Positions 1 through 11,399 of a stretch of DNA of 64,000 nt are shown one piece after another. The notes below the pieces were generated by a model. That model worked only from the letters and a program-made list of their open reading frames with translations, was not told the DNA's origin and did no database searches. Within the stretch, counting starts at the first letter, position 1; each line of letters opens with the position of its first letter. A program made the position numbers and the translations under genes. Source of the stretch: Tubiluchus corallicola (taxonomy: Eukaryota; Priapulida; Priapulimorpha; Priapulimorphida; Tubiluchidae); assembly GCA_030141605.1 (NCBI GenBank), contig JAQGDQ010000444.1, positions 130,720 through 194,719 on the forward strand, given 5' to 3'.

Positions 1-419
1 AACTAGGGTGCTATAAATGCTCTGATTATCTTTTTAAATTTCACTAAGTGTTATCTAAACTTGTTTCGAACGACCTACCATCAAACTAACTACGCCTAAC
101 GGTCATCGCAAGAGTCTAAATTTACAAGTTTTCTATAGCGTTACTGCTGATACAAGACCTGCACGCAAAAAGGTGCAATGTAAATGGTATAAAATTTCGA
201 GACGATTTTTTTTAAGTTATATGTGAGTGGGGGGTTTCTTGTGCTTATTGACTTTTGTCAATTGCACTTTTTCAATGCACTTCTTGCTCTTGTTGCCTCT
301 ATAGCCAACGTTGATATTGTGTAGCCGATGTTGCCATTGTAGCCAATTTTGCTAGTATAGCGAGAGAGAGATTATTATTGTTATAATCCTTTGATTAAAA
401 TTTAAAATTACACACATGT
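1..419. repeat. Intergenic DNA with two dispersed-repeat fragments
   Basis: No gene is supported here. Bases about 5-100 resemble 22535-22640, sharing the word AACTTGTTTC followed by AACGACCTACCAT. Bases about 165-245 resemble 7145-7225, where the same TATAAAATTTC run and GTTTTCTTGTGC-like end lie inside a LINE relic. Both look like short copies of interspersed repeats. The rest is AT-rich and unremarkable. Confidence 0.4.
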
Positions 420-2221
420 ACAATATTTACAAATTGTTCGTATTAATATTTTTCCAAAAGAAACTTACCAATAGATCTTAGAGGTTTCTTAAAATTGTCA
501 GCAGAACTTTTGTATCAATTTAGTGTCTAGCAGATTAAATTAGTTAATGAAATTGACTTATGATGAACAAAACTTATCTTAAGGGAAAACATTAAGCAAG
601 TCGTCCATATGTGAGGGTGAATGACTGATTTTGTTCTTCACTTGCAAAGGCTGAGGGCCAATGAATTGTGTAGGAAAAAACAATTTTTCCGAAAACAGAC
701 TGTCGAGTAATTTCTTTTTCTAATGTATTTTCAAAAAAACCATGTGAAATAACTCCACCCCTAAAAAAACATATGGCATTAAATTTAACATTGGGATGAA
801 CTAAGGCGTTGAACCCAATGGATTCAAGCATTTCACGGAAATCACATATTCAACATATTGTAATAATTGGCATCTTTTTGAAAATCAGACATCAACTCAA
901 CCATGATGCAAAGATGCTATTACATTATTCATTATAATTCACCCCCATCTGTGTGAACTAGAACTGAATAACATGCATCAGCTAGAACTGACAAAACTTT
1001 TATGTTCAATCACAACAAGCTCTTTGAAGCGTTTCTAAACTACTGTCAACCCGTCTCATCTTCGCGAGTATTCAACACGTTTTGTTTCTAACTAGACGTA
1101 CTGTGTACAGAGATACTAGGAAACGAAAAAAACTTTAGAATCAATTTTTTTGCTTTGGAACAGCATAATAAAAATATAACCTAAATATAACTTAAAAATA
1201 TTACCTATAGCAACATAATAGACAACCATATGTCTATGCTTATTCTTAGCTACATAGATACTATCTGAACTGTCATTACTAGATAACATTTTACTAATTA
1301 TATTCATTATTTCTTTTATCATTAATTCATTTAAATTGTCTTTTGCCATGGATTTTGCATTGAATTGTGTTTTACAGCTAAGAAGAAGGATAGTGTACAT
1401 GCAGACTCATCATTAAAAAATATTTCTTAAATTGTACTTATAATATGATAATGCTGTTTTTGTTTGTTTTCTTGCATATTCTTTTCATGCTCACCTACAT
1501 ATTATCAAGCTACATATAGTTCTTGCTTGATTTAATCATTTTCATCTACTGTGTCTATCCATGTGTTGCTCTTGTCAGAAAGTCAAATAATTTTTACAAT
1601 TTTTTTCTTTATTTATTTTCACACTCTTTTGTTGTTGATGTTATTATTCTATATTTATTGTAAGCTCTGTCGTCATATTTTTTAATTATCACCTATTTTT
1701 TGTAAATTTTTAATAATTTTGTCTGAGAAGGGTAGTTTACCTGGTTATCCCTTGCTACCCTTTTTCTACAATTCCAGTGATACATTTTTGATATCTTCGT
1801 ACTTATACTGCTTCTTATTATTCGTTTTACTCGGTAAATTGAAGAAATAAATAACTAAAAAAAGCCTAATTCTATGTCAAATGAAATGAACAAATTAGAA
1901 ATAAAAGAGTTTGTAAACTGCACAAAATCAGAATTTTAATTCACACTTTAGCTGTTTTAAGCAAAGTTTTAATTGCCTAGCCTAGCTTGGAAATTAAGAC
2001 AACGCATCATTGTACTCGACTGAGAATTTACAATAGCAGACAATGTTTTTTAATTATTACTTCAAATAATATTTTATAGCTTAGAGAACAATATTTGACA
2101 ACACCCTTTGTAACATTCGAAATATTAGCACACCCGCAATCGCATTATAATAATAAAAATTGAAATGTTTTTAAGGTTAAAAAAGGTTTCATTTTTTAAA
2201 TTGCTAACTGCTTTATTTACA

Positions 2222-2690
2222 GGTTATCAAATGAGACCTTCAGTGGAGCTTCAAGAAGTTCATGTGGCTAAAAGACACGTTAAAAACTGAAACTTTTAAC
2301 CCATTCTACCTAATATGTCTCACTGCAACGTTGGAAACGTCTAGGACACCACAATTACGAGAAAATCAGTCTTTTTCCTTTAACAGCTCAACGAATCATT
2401 TGCATTGTTGCAAAATGTTAGTTGACTCTCAATTATAACAGACTATGATGACTATGTTGTATATGTATACAGTGCATTGAAGTCAGTTAAAGAGGTGCAT
2501 CAACTGACATGTTTTGCAATTTGCCATAGAGAAAGATGGGATTCTCAGCAAAACATTTCATGTAGAAACAGCTCTAAGAAAATTGATAGAAGCTATAGCA
2601 GACAGATCTGTTCCTTGGAACTTAATGCATGATGAAAGAAATTATACCAGGAGAATGAGCGAAAATCGAAAACTGTTTGAAACGGACTGA
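2222..2690 (+). pseudogene. Decayed exon of an unrecognised protein, D1 copy A
   Basis: A splice-acceptor-like TTTACAG is followed by sequence homologous to 26600-27060 and 44690-45195. Reading the three copies together gives two overlapping coding-like stretches, one around WSFKKFMWL and a later one around DDYVVYVYSALKSVKEVHQL. In this copy the frame is broken by stops and indels. The later stretch corresponds to the 108-residue ORF preserved at 44869-45195. A stop and AATAAA-like words follow, so this could be a last exon. I do not recognise the family. Confidence 0.45.
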
Positions 2691-3639
2691 AATCGACGTT
2701 CGTCAATCTTGAGAACAAATAATCATAGTGGAGTGTCATCTAAAAACAAAAGAAAACTGATGATTATGGTTAATGAATAATTGATTCTTAAAAGTCTGCA
2801 AGAGACAGTGAGTTACACTGTTGCTTCAGTAATTTAGTTTATTTCGCATTCTGAGATTGAGTGAAATATCTGCAAGTATGTGCAAATGTGAAAGCTTGTA
2901 TTGCCAATATTTTTTGTCTTTGCATAATAAGACAATACAAATTTGTTGTTCTGCATACAAAACTAAGTGTTGTATATCTTCGAACTGCTGATTTTGGATA
3001 TTTTTGGCATGACAGACTAGCAATTGTTTGATGAACATAATAAATTGTTTTGTACTATTACTCATTGTTTCTGTGTACCTTGTTACCTTGAATCTTCCAC
3101 TTTTGGAACTGTACAATCGGCAATCACCTAGTCAAAAACAAGAGTTACTTTAAAAATGTAGTCTGTAGATGGATGTAGCAGACCTTTAGCTAACTTAGGC
3201 TCATGTGGACGAGCATACGTCCTTGATTAGCAGACTTTTCCAATGTGTTACTGTTCCGGTTGGTGGTACCTCTTTTAGTAATGTGGTCCTACCTAGGCCA
3301 TGGTCCTACAGAAAATAGTAAATCAGTTAAAATGTTAAGCCTATATTGTTATAATTAACTAAAAAAATAATAATGATCATCAAGACAGATGCCTTTTCGT
3401 CATTTTACTTCATATTTGACATGCATTGAGACGCCATTTCCAAAATATGAATCCTCATAGGTAACAACAGGTAAGTTAACTTAATCTAATCAAAACGCAC
3501 ATTTAACTATTATTATAAACTATTTTTGTTATTTAATGAACAAAAATCCTCAACACCTGTCACACAGACCAACCTACAGTAAGCCGTCAACCATAATCAG
3601 TGGCTTGTTGTCAAACAAGCATTAATTTCCTTTACCATA

Positions 3640-4085
3640 AGGCTTTTAGTTTCTGGTTTTCACTGTGTAGTCCGGAATGCGAAGCATGGCATTACTCGAT
3701 TACTGATTAGCGTCAGCTTTGAGATATGAAGTATTACCAAACAGGGCATTTTTCTAGCTGCCGTAAAAGTCAACAGATTGTTACAGACATAGTCCGGAAT
3801 GCGAAGCATTGGGTTATTCGTGCCCGGATTTGTGTCAGCTTTGAGATAAAAAGTACTGCTATGACAGGGCATTTTTGTGCCAAATTTTAGTTTCCTAACT
3901 GGCGTAAAAGTCGAATGATTGTTACAGATATAGTCTGGAATGTGAAGCATCATTTCATTGGTCGATTACAGATTTACGTCAGCTTTGAGATTCAAAGAAC
4001 TACCATGACAGGGCATTTTTGTACCAAAATTTTAGCTTCCTTGCTGGCATAAACGCCACCTGATTATTACTGCTCTAGTAAGGTG
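3640..4085 (+). repeat. Tandem repeat of about 130 bp, three-plus copies
   Basis: The words TAGTC-GGAATG-GAAGCAT, GCGTCAGCTTTGAGAT and ACAGGGCATTTTTGT return about every 125-135 bp. The same unit recurs four to five times at 28480-29050, at the equivalent end of D1 copy B. Open frames through it are short and not conserved, so I treat it as non-coding. Confidence 0.75.
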
Positions 4086-4343
4086 TAACAAGCTGATTAC
4101 TATTTATCTATTATTTTTAGCATAATGACTATCTTGTGGAAATATATAAACTATTAGCTGATCCTTCCCTGCTGGCTGCTGCCATCTGTTGGCTACTGTT
4201 AAAATTATTTTGATAGAGCTACAGCTCGGTGATCGTTGAAGCACGGACTAATATGTGTTGGCTTTGAGCAGTGATTCATTTTAAGCCAGTCTGGCCCCAT
4301 GCTCTGGTGGTGTTTTTTTTCGCTGTTGGTATTCTTACCTGGA

Positions 4344-4414
4344 CTAGTGCCACCACTGAGGTTTGTCACTGTATGGACAGACAATGTTTCGTGAGGTACC
4401 TTTACATTGCTTAC
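4344..4414 (-). other. Possible exon end with consensus splice donor
   Basis: On the minus strand an open stretch of about 23 codons ends TNLSGGTSP and runs into CCAG|GTAAGA, an ideal 5' splice site. A TGA lies just upstream in frame, so any exon is short or degenerate. The end resembles the end of the Cys-rich pseudogene at 41464-41884 (GLSGGTGT). The function is unknown, and this could be chance. Confidence 0.2.
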
Positions 4415-4780
4415 AAGAACTCAGGTATGCATGCCCTCTTATGTTGCCTTAAGAGACAAGTTTACTTCGGAAGTTCAACTTAGGATCTAATGGTGGTTAT
4501 GATTAGTTTTCATAAATACGCTACTCATGTCATGTGTTGCTGAATGCTGAGTTCACACTGGCCTGTGCTCTTCCTGACAACTTTCATCTCCAACAACTGG
4601 AAATGACTCTTTAATGTTACGTTCTAGTGCAGAAGTTTACTCATCTGAAAACTGTGTGTGGGACTGATATGCCAAGCAGTAGCCAGTTCCTCTTTGTCTT
4701 ATGCTAATCTGATTGTATTTTTGATATTTGCCGATTGATATGTTGTTTGTTGTTGTTTAAATAAGTATGGAAACTTTGTT

Positions 4781-4969
4781 TCACAGTTTTGTTTTCTCAT
4801 TTACATTGCCTTCACAGAAAAGCTTGATAAAGTCTGGTGAGTTCCCACTATTCTGAATTAATGCTAAAATTCCATGGTTGATCTCTGGTTTCCATGTTCT
4901 TGCCCTCGTAGTACAATCAGCCTTAACGCTCATGGCAAGAAGATTTAGGAATAACAAAACTAAAGTCAC
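4781..4969 (-). other. Signal-peptide-like open stretch, unrecognised
   Basis: The minus strand encodes a hydrophobic run (TLVLLFLNLLAMSVKA) followed by a plausible cleavage point, then a Cys-containing hydrophilic stretch (DCTTRARTWKP) and LFCEGN just before GTAAAT, a possible donor. The first codon that would start a signal peptide is GTG rather than ATG, so a start mutation or an upstream exon would be needed. No homologous family is recognised. It could be a decayed secreted-protein exon or a chance ORF. Confidence 0.25.
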
Positions 4970-5722
4970 TTTGAAGATTATGTTTATGTATTGTTTACAT
5001 ATTTCAAGTAAAGTTTTTGCCCAAGACCAGAGCTATCTTGTTACATAGTATAAACGAGTCTTCTTTTTTTTGAAAACGTAGTTGTAAAAAAATATTTCTT
5101 GACGGACAAAAATTTCGGCAGATTTTTAGCATTTCCTACATTTTTTTGCCAGAACTCCTTCATAGATAAGCAATTTCACGGAAAGTGTAATAAAATATTC
5201 TCTGTAAAGCGTAGCTACATAATGCCGAATAATAAGTTGTATTATATGTTTATTGGGCACAAATAATCAATAGAGCATCGACAATTACAGCCATTTTCAA
5301 AATTGTAAGTCATGGCAAAAAAGAAATTATTAGTACCTTGATGGCACTAAAACAGAAATGCATAAAATGTCAATACAAATCAGCAGATTAGAATTTAAAT
5401 TGTGAAAATTAACATGGATGCAACTAGAAGAAATTGCACAGAGACGTAAAAAATTTTTACTTTACATATTAATAAATGATTAATAAATTTATGAATTTAA
5501 ATTTATTAAAAGATTAATAAATGACCATAACACAATTAGTAAACGATTAGTCGAAATCTATGTAATTAAGAATCACAGTAATAAGAGTTATAAGAATTAT
5601 TAACATTAAATTTTGCATAATTTACAACAAGGGAAACACAAAACTAGAAACGCTCGGCATTTGTAATCGAGATTAAATCCACAAGGACCACGACAGAACT
5701 TAAAAAACAGAGTCAAGCTGAA
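4970..5722. repeat. AT-rich intergenic DNA including a dispersed repeat (5060-5260)
   Basis: Bases 5060-5260 are homologous to 10350-10612; both contain GTGTAATAAAATAT, CTCTGTAAAGCGTAGC and TACATAATGCC. The remainder (5260-5722) is AT-rich with short direct repeats of AATAAATGA near 5470-5530. I see no gene. Confidence 0.55.
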
Positions 5723-5950
5723 TTAAAACACAGAAATGAGACATGGTGCTACCGATGATAGCTGGCTGTGTAGAATTGTGCAGGGCTTCATTTTATACAA
5801 GTCCTTTGCTTGCTTAAGATCTTGAATATTTCTTCCACTACTTCAAATGTATAATTCAGTGTCAAAGCCATCGCAATGACCCCCGCATGTAGTGAGAGTA
5901 AGCTGGTCCTTGCGTTGCTCCCCAATTCTGGTACAAAGGTGACGCTTCAT
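5723..5950 (-). pseudogene. Possible Cys-rich exon fragment, one in-frame stop
   Basis: The minus strand has a pyrimidine-containing acceptor-like ACATCTGACAG directly before an ATG codon at 5950. The reading runs 35 codons with a Cys pattern ending TCGGHCDGFD. It meets TGA at 5843-5845, then stays open for about 39 more codons to TAA at 5723-5725. TCGGHC recalls cysteine-rich extracellular domains generally, but I cannot assign a family. It may be a decayed host exon or coincidence. Confidence 0.25.
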
Positions 5951-6294
5951 CTGTCAGATGTAAGACGCATGGCAAACACCATAGGTGTACTGATACGTCA
6001 CACGCCATAGGTCTGCTCATACACTACATTTGAATGTAATGGGCTTTGAGTGCTTTTTGCAATGGCGGCTTGTAGCTAAAATTAGTGGGGGTGTTGTTTC
6101 AGAAAATTTTTAGCCAATGTTTTTATACTGTGTAAAACGTGACAAATGTATGCAATTTTAATGTAGCAGTTATACTTGAAGACCAGGTGTTGAAATAATA
6201 TCAAATCAGCAATTACTTGAATTCTGCAAAAAGTGCGGGGCCATTGGACATACCAATAAAAATTGTTAAAACCTGTAGCATTATTATTACACAT

Positions 6295-7750
6295 TAGTTA
6301 TATTTTCAATCAAATACTTATGCGTAGTAAGTTCCCAGATTTATGCAAAACTGCAAATGTAACACCCATGCTACACACGGAGAGTCAGAAGATATGAATA
6401 ATTGTCGTCCAATATTCATAGTACATTGTAAAACAATAACATATACAAACAGCAATTTGGCTTTTGAAAACGGCATTCTACTATTGACGCAATAACTTTC
6501 GTGAGAGAAAAATGGCGTTACTCACTAAACAATGAAGAATTTGTTGCAGCTGCATTTCTTGATGTTAGTCAGGCATTTAATAGCTTATCTCAACCAATGC
6601 TTGTGTGAAAGCTATACACTTTTGCCCTTAACAACTGTTCTTTTAATAGAATACATGACTACTTAAAAGACAGGAGGCAGCAGTGTTCCTTATTGTTTAA
6701 TATATATGTAAATGATTTCCCAACCATAATTGATAATTGTTCCATAACTCAATATGCTGATAATACAAATGTAACTACTAACGATTCTAATCCTAATGTA
6801 GCAGTAAAAACTTTAGGCAGCAAAATTAAAGATTATCACCATTTAAAACTTAACACAGATAAAACTGTTTTTTATTACTCACAGAGAAAGCCTATAAGGT
6901 ACTTATGATGGTGCTAATATATCCTTGTATTCTTGTAACGAAACAATACAGCAATCAAATAACACAAAATATTTAGGGATGGAAATACACAATAAACTTA
7001 CATGAAACGGTCAAGTAAATAACATAATACAGAGAATGGGAAATAGAACGTCACTTTTAAGACAAGTCAAAAGACAACTAAACAATTAATTTAGAAAACA
7101 CTGGTCCTCTCTCACCTAAGATAACGCAAGCACTCTGTACAATTAGCACGAAAGTGATATAAAATTTCATGACGAATTTTTAACTTGATTTATGAGGAGT
7201 GTTTTCTTGTGCTCTAAACAACAACACCAACATAAACAACGCAGTTTTTAAGAAGTAGATAAAATTTTTAATGCAAAACTGTGCCCTAAAACTAGTTCTT
7301 GGGTATTCAAACAAACAGTCATCTTATAGCAATTACTCCGCTATAGCAAATAGACAAAATTAAATATTCGTATCATCGAAGCATACTTGCAGTATTACAG
7401 CCTAATATTCCTATATAAATATTTAAATAACTGTAATAATAGAATACCTTTTATTAAAGACCAACAAACTAATAAACAAACGTTCAATGTTAAACCGATT
7501 GAAACGAATAAGAAATACGGACGTTATTCAATTTCAAAGAATAAAAAATTGCAATTTTAGAATTTTGTGAGTGTTCAAATTAAGGAGAATTAATTAATAA
7601 TTGTAGATTTTAAAGTAGATTTAGTAGCTATTGCTTTCATCTGTCCTCTCGCTGTTTGTACACAAAAATTTTATGTATATGTATTTTGTATAGTACAGTT
7701 CGTGTACATTAATTGCAATAAAGATTATTATTATATTATTATTATATATG
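6295..7750 (+). mobile_element. 5'-truncated LINE relic, family 1
   Basis: This is a decayed non-LTR retrotransposon covering most of the reverse transcriptase domain and the 3' end. Visible in order are FPDLCKTANVTPM near 6335 (thumb-side N-terminal RT segment), NNCRPI near 6395, QFGF then a stop near 6460, AAFLDVSQAFNSL near 6550 (motif A region), a deleted GP-L box, LFNIYVND near 6697 and the catalytic box YADN near 6753. Frameshifts follow, and MQNCALKLVLGYSNK near 7270 matches MQNYALRLIHGYSNK in the copy at 57470-58787, so the two belong to one family. About 7095-7255 is replaced by unrelated AT-rich repeat DNA. It ends with AATAAAG and a TTA-rich tail near 7750. Confidence 0.8.
6455..6907 (+). 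pseudogene. Reverse transcriptase pseudogene (palm region)
   Basis: One frame can be followed from about 6455 to a TGA at 6906, with in-frame stops after QFGF and after QPMLV. The catalytic YXDD box reads YADN, the second aspartate being changed to AAT asparagine at 6762-6764. The sister copy near 57540 keeps YADD. The domain lacks the PQGS-LGP segment before LFNIYVND. It is certainly inactive. Confidence 0.75.
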
Positions 7751-8000
7751 ATTATACAAAAATTCACTGTAACGGTGTTTACAAAATGTTTCCGACTATG
7801 TCAGTGTATATTGCGTATTGAATTCATTTAACAAAAAAAAGAATAAAAACAATGGCAACAGCACAATTTACACAAATATAACACATAGTTACTGGAGTAA
7901 AATTCATGCAAAACGCTAGCTTGTTTTTAGTTTGGGATTATTGGCGATTCTTTAATTTGCTGTTTTATGTTTCTTATTTTTTAAATTGTTTTGGGCATTG

Positions 8001-9029
8001 TTATAATATGCATGGGTAGTCAAACATGTTCATCTCCTCTTTATATTCCTCACAGAGCAGTTTAAGAGTTAATTGTGAAACGTTTTGGTAGTAATATCCA
8101 AAAAGCGGCCATGATGCTCTCTCGTGGCTCTTGTCTGATTCGATTTTTTTTGGAAAACGGACTAAGTGGCTTATATTCAGTAAATTTATTAAGTAACTCG
8201 CGTCATCTTGTATTGTTTCGTATTTTCCTATGAAGTCATAATTGACATTGCATGGCTCGCATAACTTACCATAAGATGCCCAGTGCAAGTTCATGCTACT
8301 CTTCGTCTTTGATTCAGGTTGCAATAAAAATTCTAAAAACTCTTCAAATTTTTCGCCAGTAACGTTACGCCCAGTTTCTGTGTTTATTCGATTCAAATAT
8401 TTACGGATGTTAGTTATGTACTTTCCGTGGTTGTTTTTCCATCCAGACAATGCCTTATCCCGGAATGCAGAAACTATGCGGTCCAAAGGATTTCTCACAA
8501 ATATAAACTTGAAAAAGGTTTTAATCATAATTTCCTGCTGTGCTGGTCTGTACTGAGAAAATTTGGATATATTGGTTTTGTGCGCCTGAATTTGTCTTAC
8601 ATTCATTACATCGCCAATGGTTTGATTTTCTAACACCCACATTATTCGCTTAAAATTTGTTGTAGCAACTTTAGGTATTGGACAGTAGATAAATTTAAAC
8701 TCTTCGTTCACTAATAGACGATGTTTAATGCCTATAAACTTTAGCTGTGCTCCTCCTGTTCCACATGTTTCTGTGATGCGTTGCTTCCTTTCCTCATACT
8801 GTTTCTTTAGCACGTCCTGCTTTCCCAACGAGAACAATAAAGAGGCAAACAAGTTTTTACCTTGATCACTGATTGCTCTGATTTCATGGAAATATGACAC
8901 AGTATTTGTCAGCAGGTTTAGTCCACTAACAGCTGCTGTATTATTAATTCCAGAGAAGCAAATACTCAGCAAAAGAAACGGGGCAAAGAAAACAACTATT
9001 GCAGTGTATATCTTAAGCTTGCTTGACAT
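8001..9029 (-). CDS. Carbohydrate sulfotransferase, HNK-1/CHST8-14 type
   Basis: This 342-residue type II membrane protein is predicted to transfer sulfate from PAPS to a glycan in the Golgi lumen. A short cytosolic tail is followed by one membrane segment at about residues 7-27. The PAPS 5'-phosphosulfate-binding motif is CPIPKVATTNFKRIM (116-130), and the 3'-phosphate-binding motif is FVRNPLDRIVSAFRDK (177-192). The conserved C-terminal FIGKYE and ERASWPLFGYYY segments are present. Six N-glycosylation sequons lie on the lumenal side. The length fits the family (about 340-430). It is one uninterrupted exon with no stops, and an acceptor site lies 15 bases before its ATG, so the upstream exon is probably untranslated. 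The glycan substrate cannot be told from sequence: chondroitin, dermatan, GalNAc or HNK-1 sulfation are all possible. This is the only clearly intact host gene in the window. Confidence 0.93.
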   Translation of the reverse strand: MSSKLKIYTAIVVFFAPFLLLSICFSGINNTAAVSGLNLLTNTVSYFHEIRAISDQGKNLFASLLFSLGKQDVLKKQYEERKQRITETCGTGGAQLKFIGIKHRLLVNEEFKFIYCPIPKVATTNFKRIMWVLENQTIGDVMNVRQIQAHKTNISKFSQYRPAQQEIMIKTFFKFIFVRNPLDRIVSAFRDKALSGWKNNHGKYITNIRKYLNRINTETGRNVTGEKFEEFLEFLLQPESKTKSSMNLHWASYGKLCEPCNVNYDFIGKYETIQDDASYLINLLNISHLVRFPKKIESDKSHERASWPLFGYYYQNVSQLTLKLLCEEYKEEMNMFDYPCIL

Positions 9030-9043
9030 CTTTTTGAAATGTT

Positions 9044-9063
9044 CTGAAATATAAAAAAATAGT
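9044..9063 (-). other. Splice acceptor before the sulfotransferase ATG
   Basis: Read on the minus strand, a T-rich tract ends in TATATTTCAG and is followed by 14 bases and then the ATG of the sulfotransferase. This is a convincing 3' splice site. It implies an intron in the 5' untranslated region with an exon further upstream, which I could not place. Confidence 0.6.
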
Positions 9064-10349
9064 TACTTTGCTTTTCGAGAAAGTAGCTTACGTAATAATT
9101 ACACATATAAATTGGAAACATTTACTCAGGTTTTTGAAACATCTACTTAATACTAGTTTTGACAAACAAACATTTTCAATGTTTTACTAAGGTCATTTTA
9201 CATAATGACTCTCAAGTTTTTCATAGTTCGTAGCACGGATTTCTTGGGAAAACTTGATTTCTTGTCAGTAATTTCGATTAAAATGAAAAAAAAACAAATT
9301 ACATTCGAGCAAAGAGCAAGCCACTTTGGTTCAGGCAAAACAGACGTGAATTGTTTAATTTATAGTATAAATTGATTAATTGTTAAATTACTATAAACTA
9401 ATTTTGCTATTGCTCAGAAGTGATCGTTTTGGCAAAATTAACAATTCATCCTATACAAAAGCAAGCTTCTCTTTGCATTTTTTCTCGTAGATTAATTTTA
9501 AAGCAGATGCAATGTTTTTAAATGATGAGTTAATATAATTTGAAATTGTGCATTCATCCGGGTAATTAGATCAAATAGGCTAATAATTTACACGTTCTCA
9601 TACTTACAATGCTAACCATTATTTTATTTAGCTACAGATTTTCACTCCTAAATCAAGTGCTTGCACATCGACGAAGATTTTGTTTGCAATTATATGCAAT
9701 GCATTTGTTGACTTTATGATATTTGCTGACTATATAACAATCAACAGCATAAAGTCAACCTAACACAATGAACTTAACACGTGCTTAGGAAACTAATACA
9801 GATATAGTAACCTTTCGTGCAGGTCTGTAATCATCTGCTGTGATTAGCGGTGTAATGTCGCAGCTCAAAAAGCGGAAAAGTTCTCTCTTACATCACGATG
9901 ACAGAATTTTAGTGAGTCCTGATGTAAGGCGTGATTGCTAAAATGGGCTGAAAATGTGTTCATTCTAGTCACTCAATCACAACTTAAAACATCATTTGAA
10001 TTTAATGCTCCCCAACTATGTGGGGAAAACTCAGGAATAGCTTGGACAGTTCAGTAACTTCTAGTGTTTCTTTTTTACGAAACACCCTTTAACTGAAAGT
10101 TATTCATAATGTGACATTTTCTAATTGTGCGAATTCGCGAATATATTTTAAAGAAATAACATGAATGCTAAATATTAAAGGTGCAGAAAAATACCATAAT
10201 TTGTACACATTTAATGTGTACATTCAATTTGGAAAAATGCTAATTGACTATAATATGTTCATTTTGTTATGATTTTTTCTGTTATGCAGAATATGAGTAC
10301 ACATATACGTTCTAAAAAGCCTTAGGTATGAAGTGAAATGAAGGAGTTT
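9064..10349. other. Intergenic or 5' intron, no gene seen
   Basis: AT-rich sequence lies upstream of the sulfotransferase with no convincing ORF, repeat array or RNA. It may contain the first exon and promoter of that gene. A less AT-rich patch at 9820-9960 is a possible location, but no TATA box or initiator stands out. Confidence 0.4.
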
Positions 10350-10612
10350 TGCGCTTTTTGAATACGTAGTTGTCTTCTAGACGGGGCAGGATGATGAAAA
10401 AGCTTTCTCACCGACAGAAAAAACTTATCAGAAAACCTTTTTAGCAGAAAAATTTAGTTCACGGAAAAATATTTTCGAAGAGTTTTAGCTTTTCCCAGAA
10501 TTTTTTTTGACAGAACTCCTTCGTAGAAAACAAATTTCACAGAAAGTGTAATAAAATATCCTCTGTAAAGCGTAGCTACATAATGCCTAATAATAAGTTG
10601 TTTAAACATGTT
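10350..10612 (+). repeat. Dispersed repeat, second copy of 5060-5260
   Basis: It shares long matches with 5060-5260, including GAACTCCTTC, TTTCACAGAAAGTGTAATAA and CTCTGTAAAGCGTAGC. The two copies end in related ATAAGTTG...TGTTTATTG sequence; here the TAAG microsatellite follows directly. Confidence 0.7.
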
Positions 10613-10615
10613 TAT

Positions 10616-10740
<125 letters not shown>

Positions 10741-11214
10741 ATCTTTATTTTTCACCTTTTTTACAAAAGAAAAACACGGAGCATGAAATGATAATATGAT
10801 AATATGATTCAAAGTAACAAGATTATTAAATGAATAAATTATCCAAGTTAATGATGTTCTAGTGATTGGTGAAAAGGTGGCGAAAAACTGAAAGTTACCA
10901 AAGTCAACCACCCTGTAAGTAATGTTGCTATTAGTAATAAGCGCAATTATCTTGACGAAGGTTTCAGAATAAGGTGTCTAAAACTATTGAGATTAAGTTT
11001 AAATGTGAACATAAATATCATGGACAGAAAGGCATAATAAATACATATAATGTTGATATTCTAAGCAATGTGTAAATTTATATAGAATTGCCTTACCTCT
11101 TTAACTTTCGTTTACATGTTAGTGCTGAATATGGCACGTTTCCAATAAGGCATCTAGATAGTCATGAGGCCTCTATCTGCTGTAAAATTACATTATAATG
11201 ACTAGTACTAATGG

Positions 11215-11395
11215 CTACATATAAATATATATATATACATGTACACATACATACATATGCATATATTATATACTTAATTGGATGTATGCGCTTACTTCTG
11301 CGCATATAAATAGACACATATATATATATATATATGCTCACATATGCACATACATATACATACATACACATATACATTTACACATAAATATGCAT
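11215..11395. repeat. TA/CATA-rich low-complexity tract
   Basis: Runs of (TA)n and CATACATA alternate over about 180 bases. Tyrosine- and isoleucine-rich ORFs here are artefacts. It may mark the 3' end of the LINE relic that follows on the minus strand. Confidence 0.85.
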
Positions 11396-11399
11396 ACCT

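Larger units (their letters stand above)
420..4085 (+). repeat. Duplicated block D1, copy A
   Basis: This is one of three diverged copies of the same block; the others are 26100-29050 and 42065-45694 plus 49718-49915. The order of landmarks is the same in each: TTAGTGTCTAGCAGATTAAATT near 530, a polypyrimidine stretch, a splice-acceptor-like TTTACAG near 2220, an exon-like segment, AATAAATTG poly(A)-signal-like words near 3045, and a GTAGCAGACCTTTAGCTAACTT segment near 3175. Copy B lacks about 1.3 kb corresponding to roughly 745-2080. Identity looks like 75-85 percent by eye. No intact ORF is seen in this copy. Confidence 0.75.

Noticed and set aside
1116-1400. 94-codon minus-strand ORF
   Set aside because: Not conserved at the corresponding positions of D1 copy C (about 43690-43860).
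8293-8633. Plus-strand ORFs of 87 and 68 codons
   Set aside because: Antisense shadows of the sulfotransferase coding exon.
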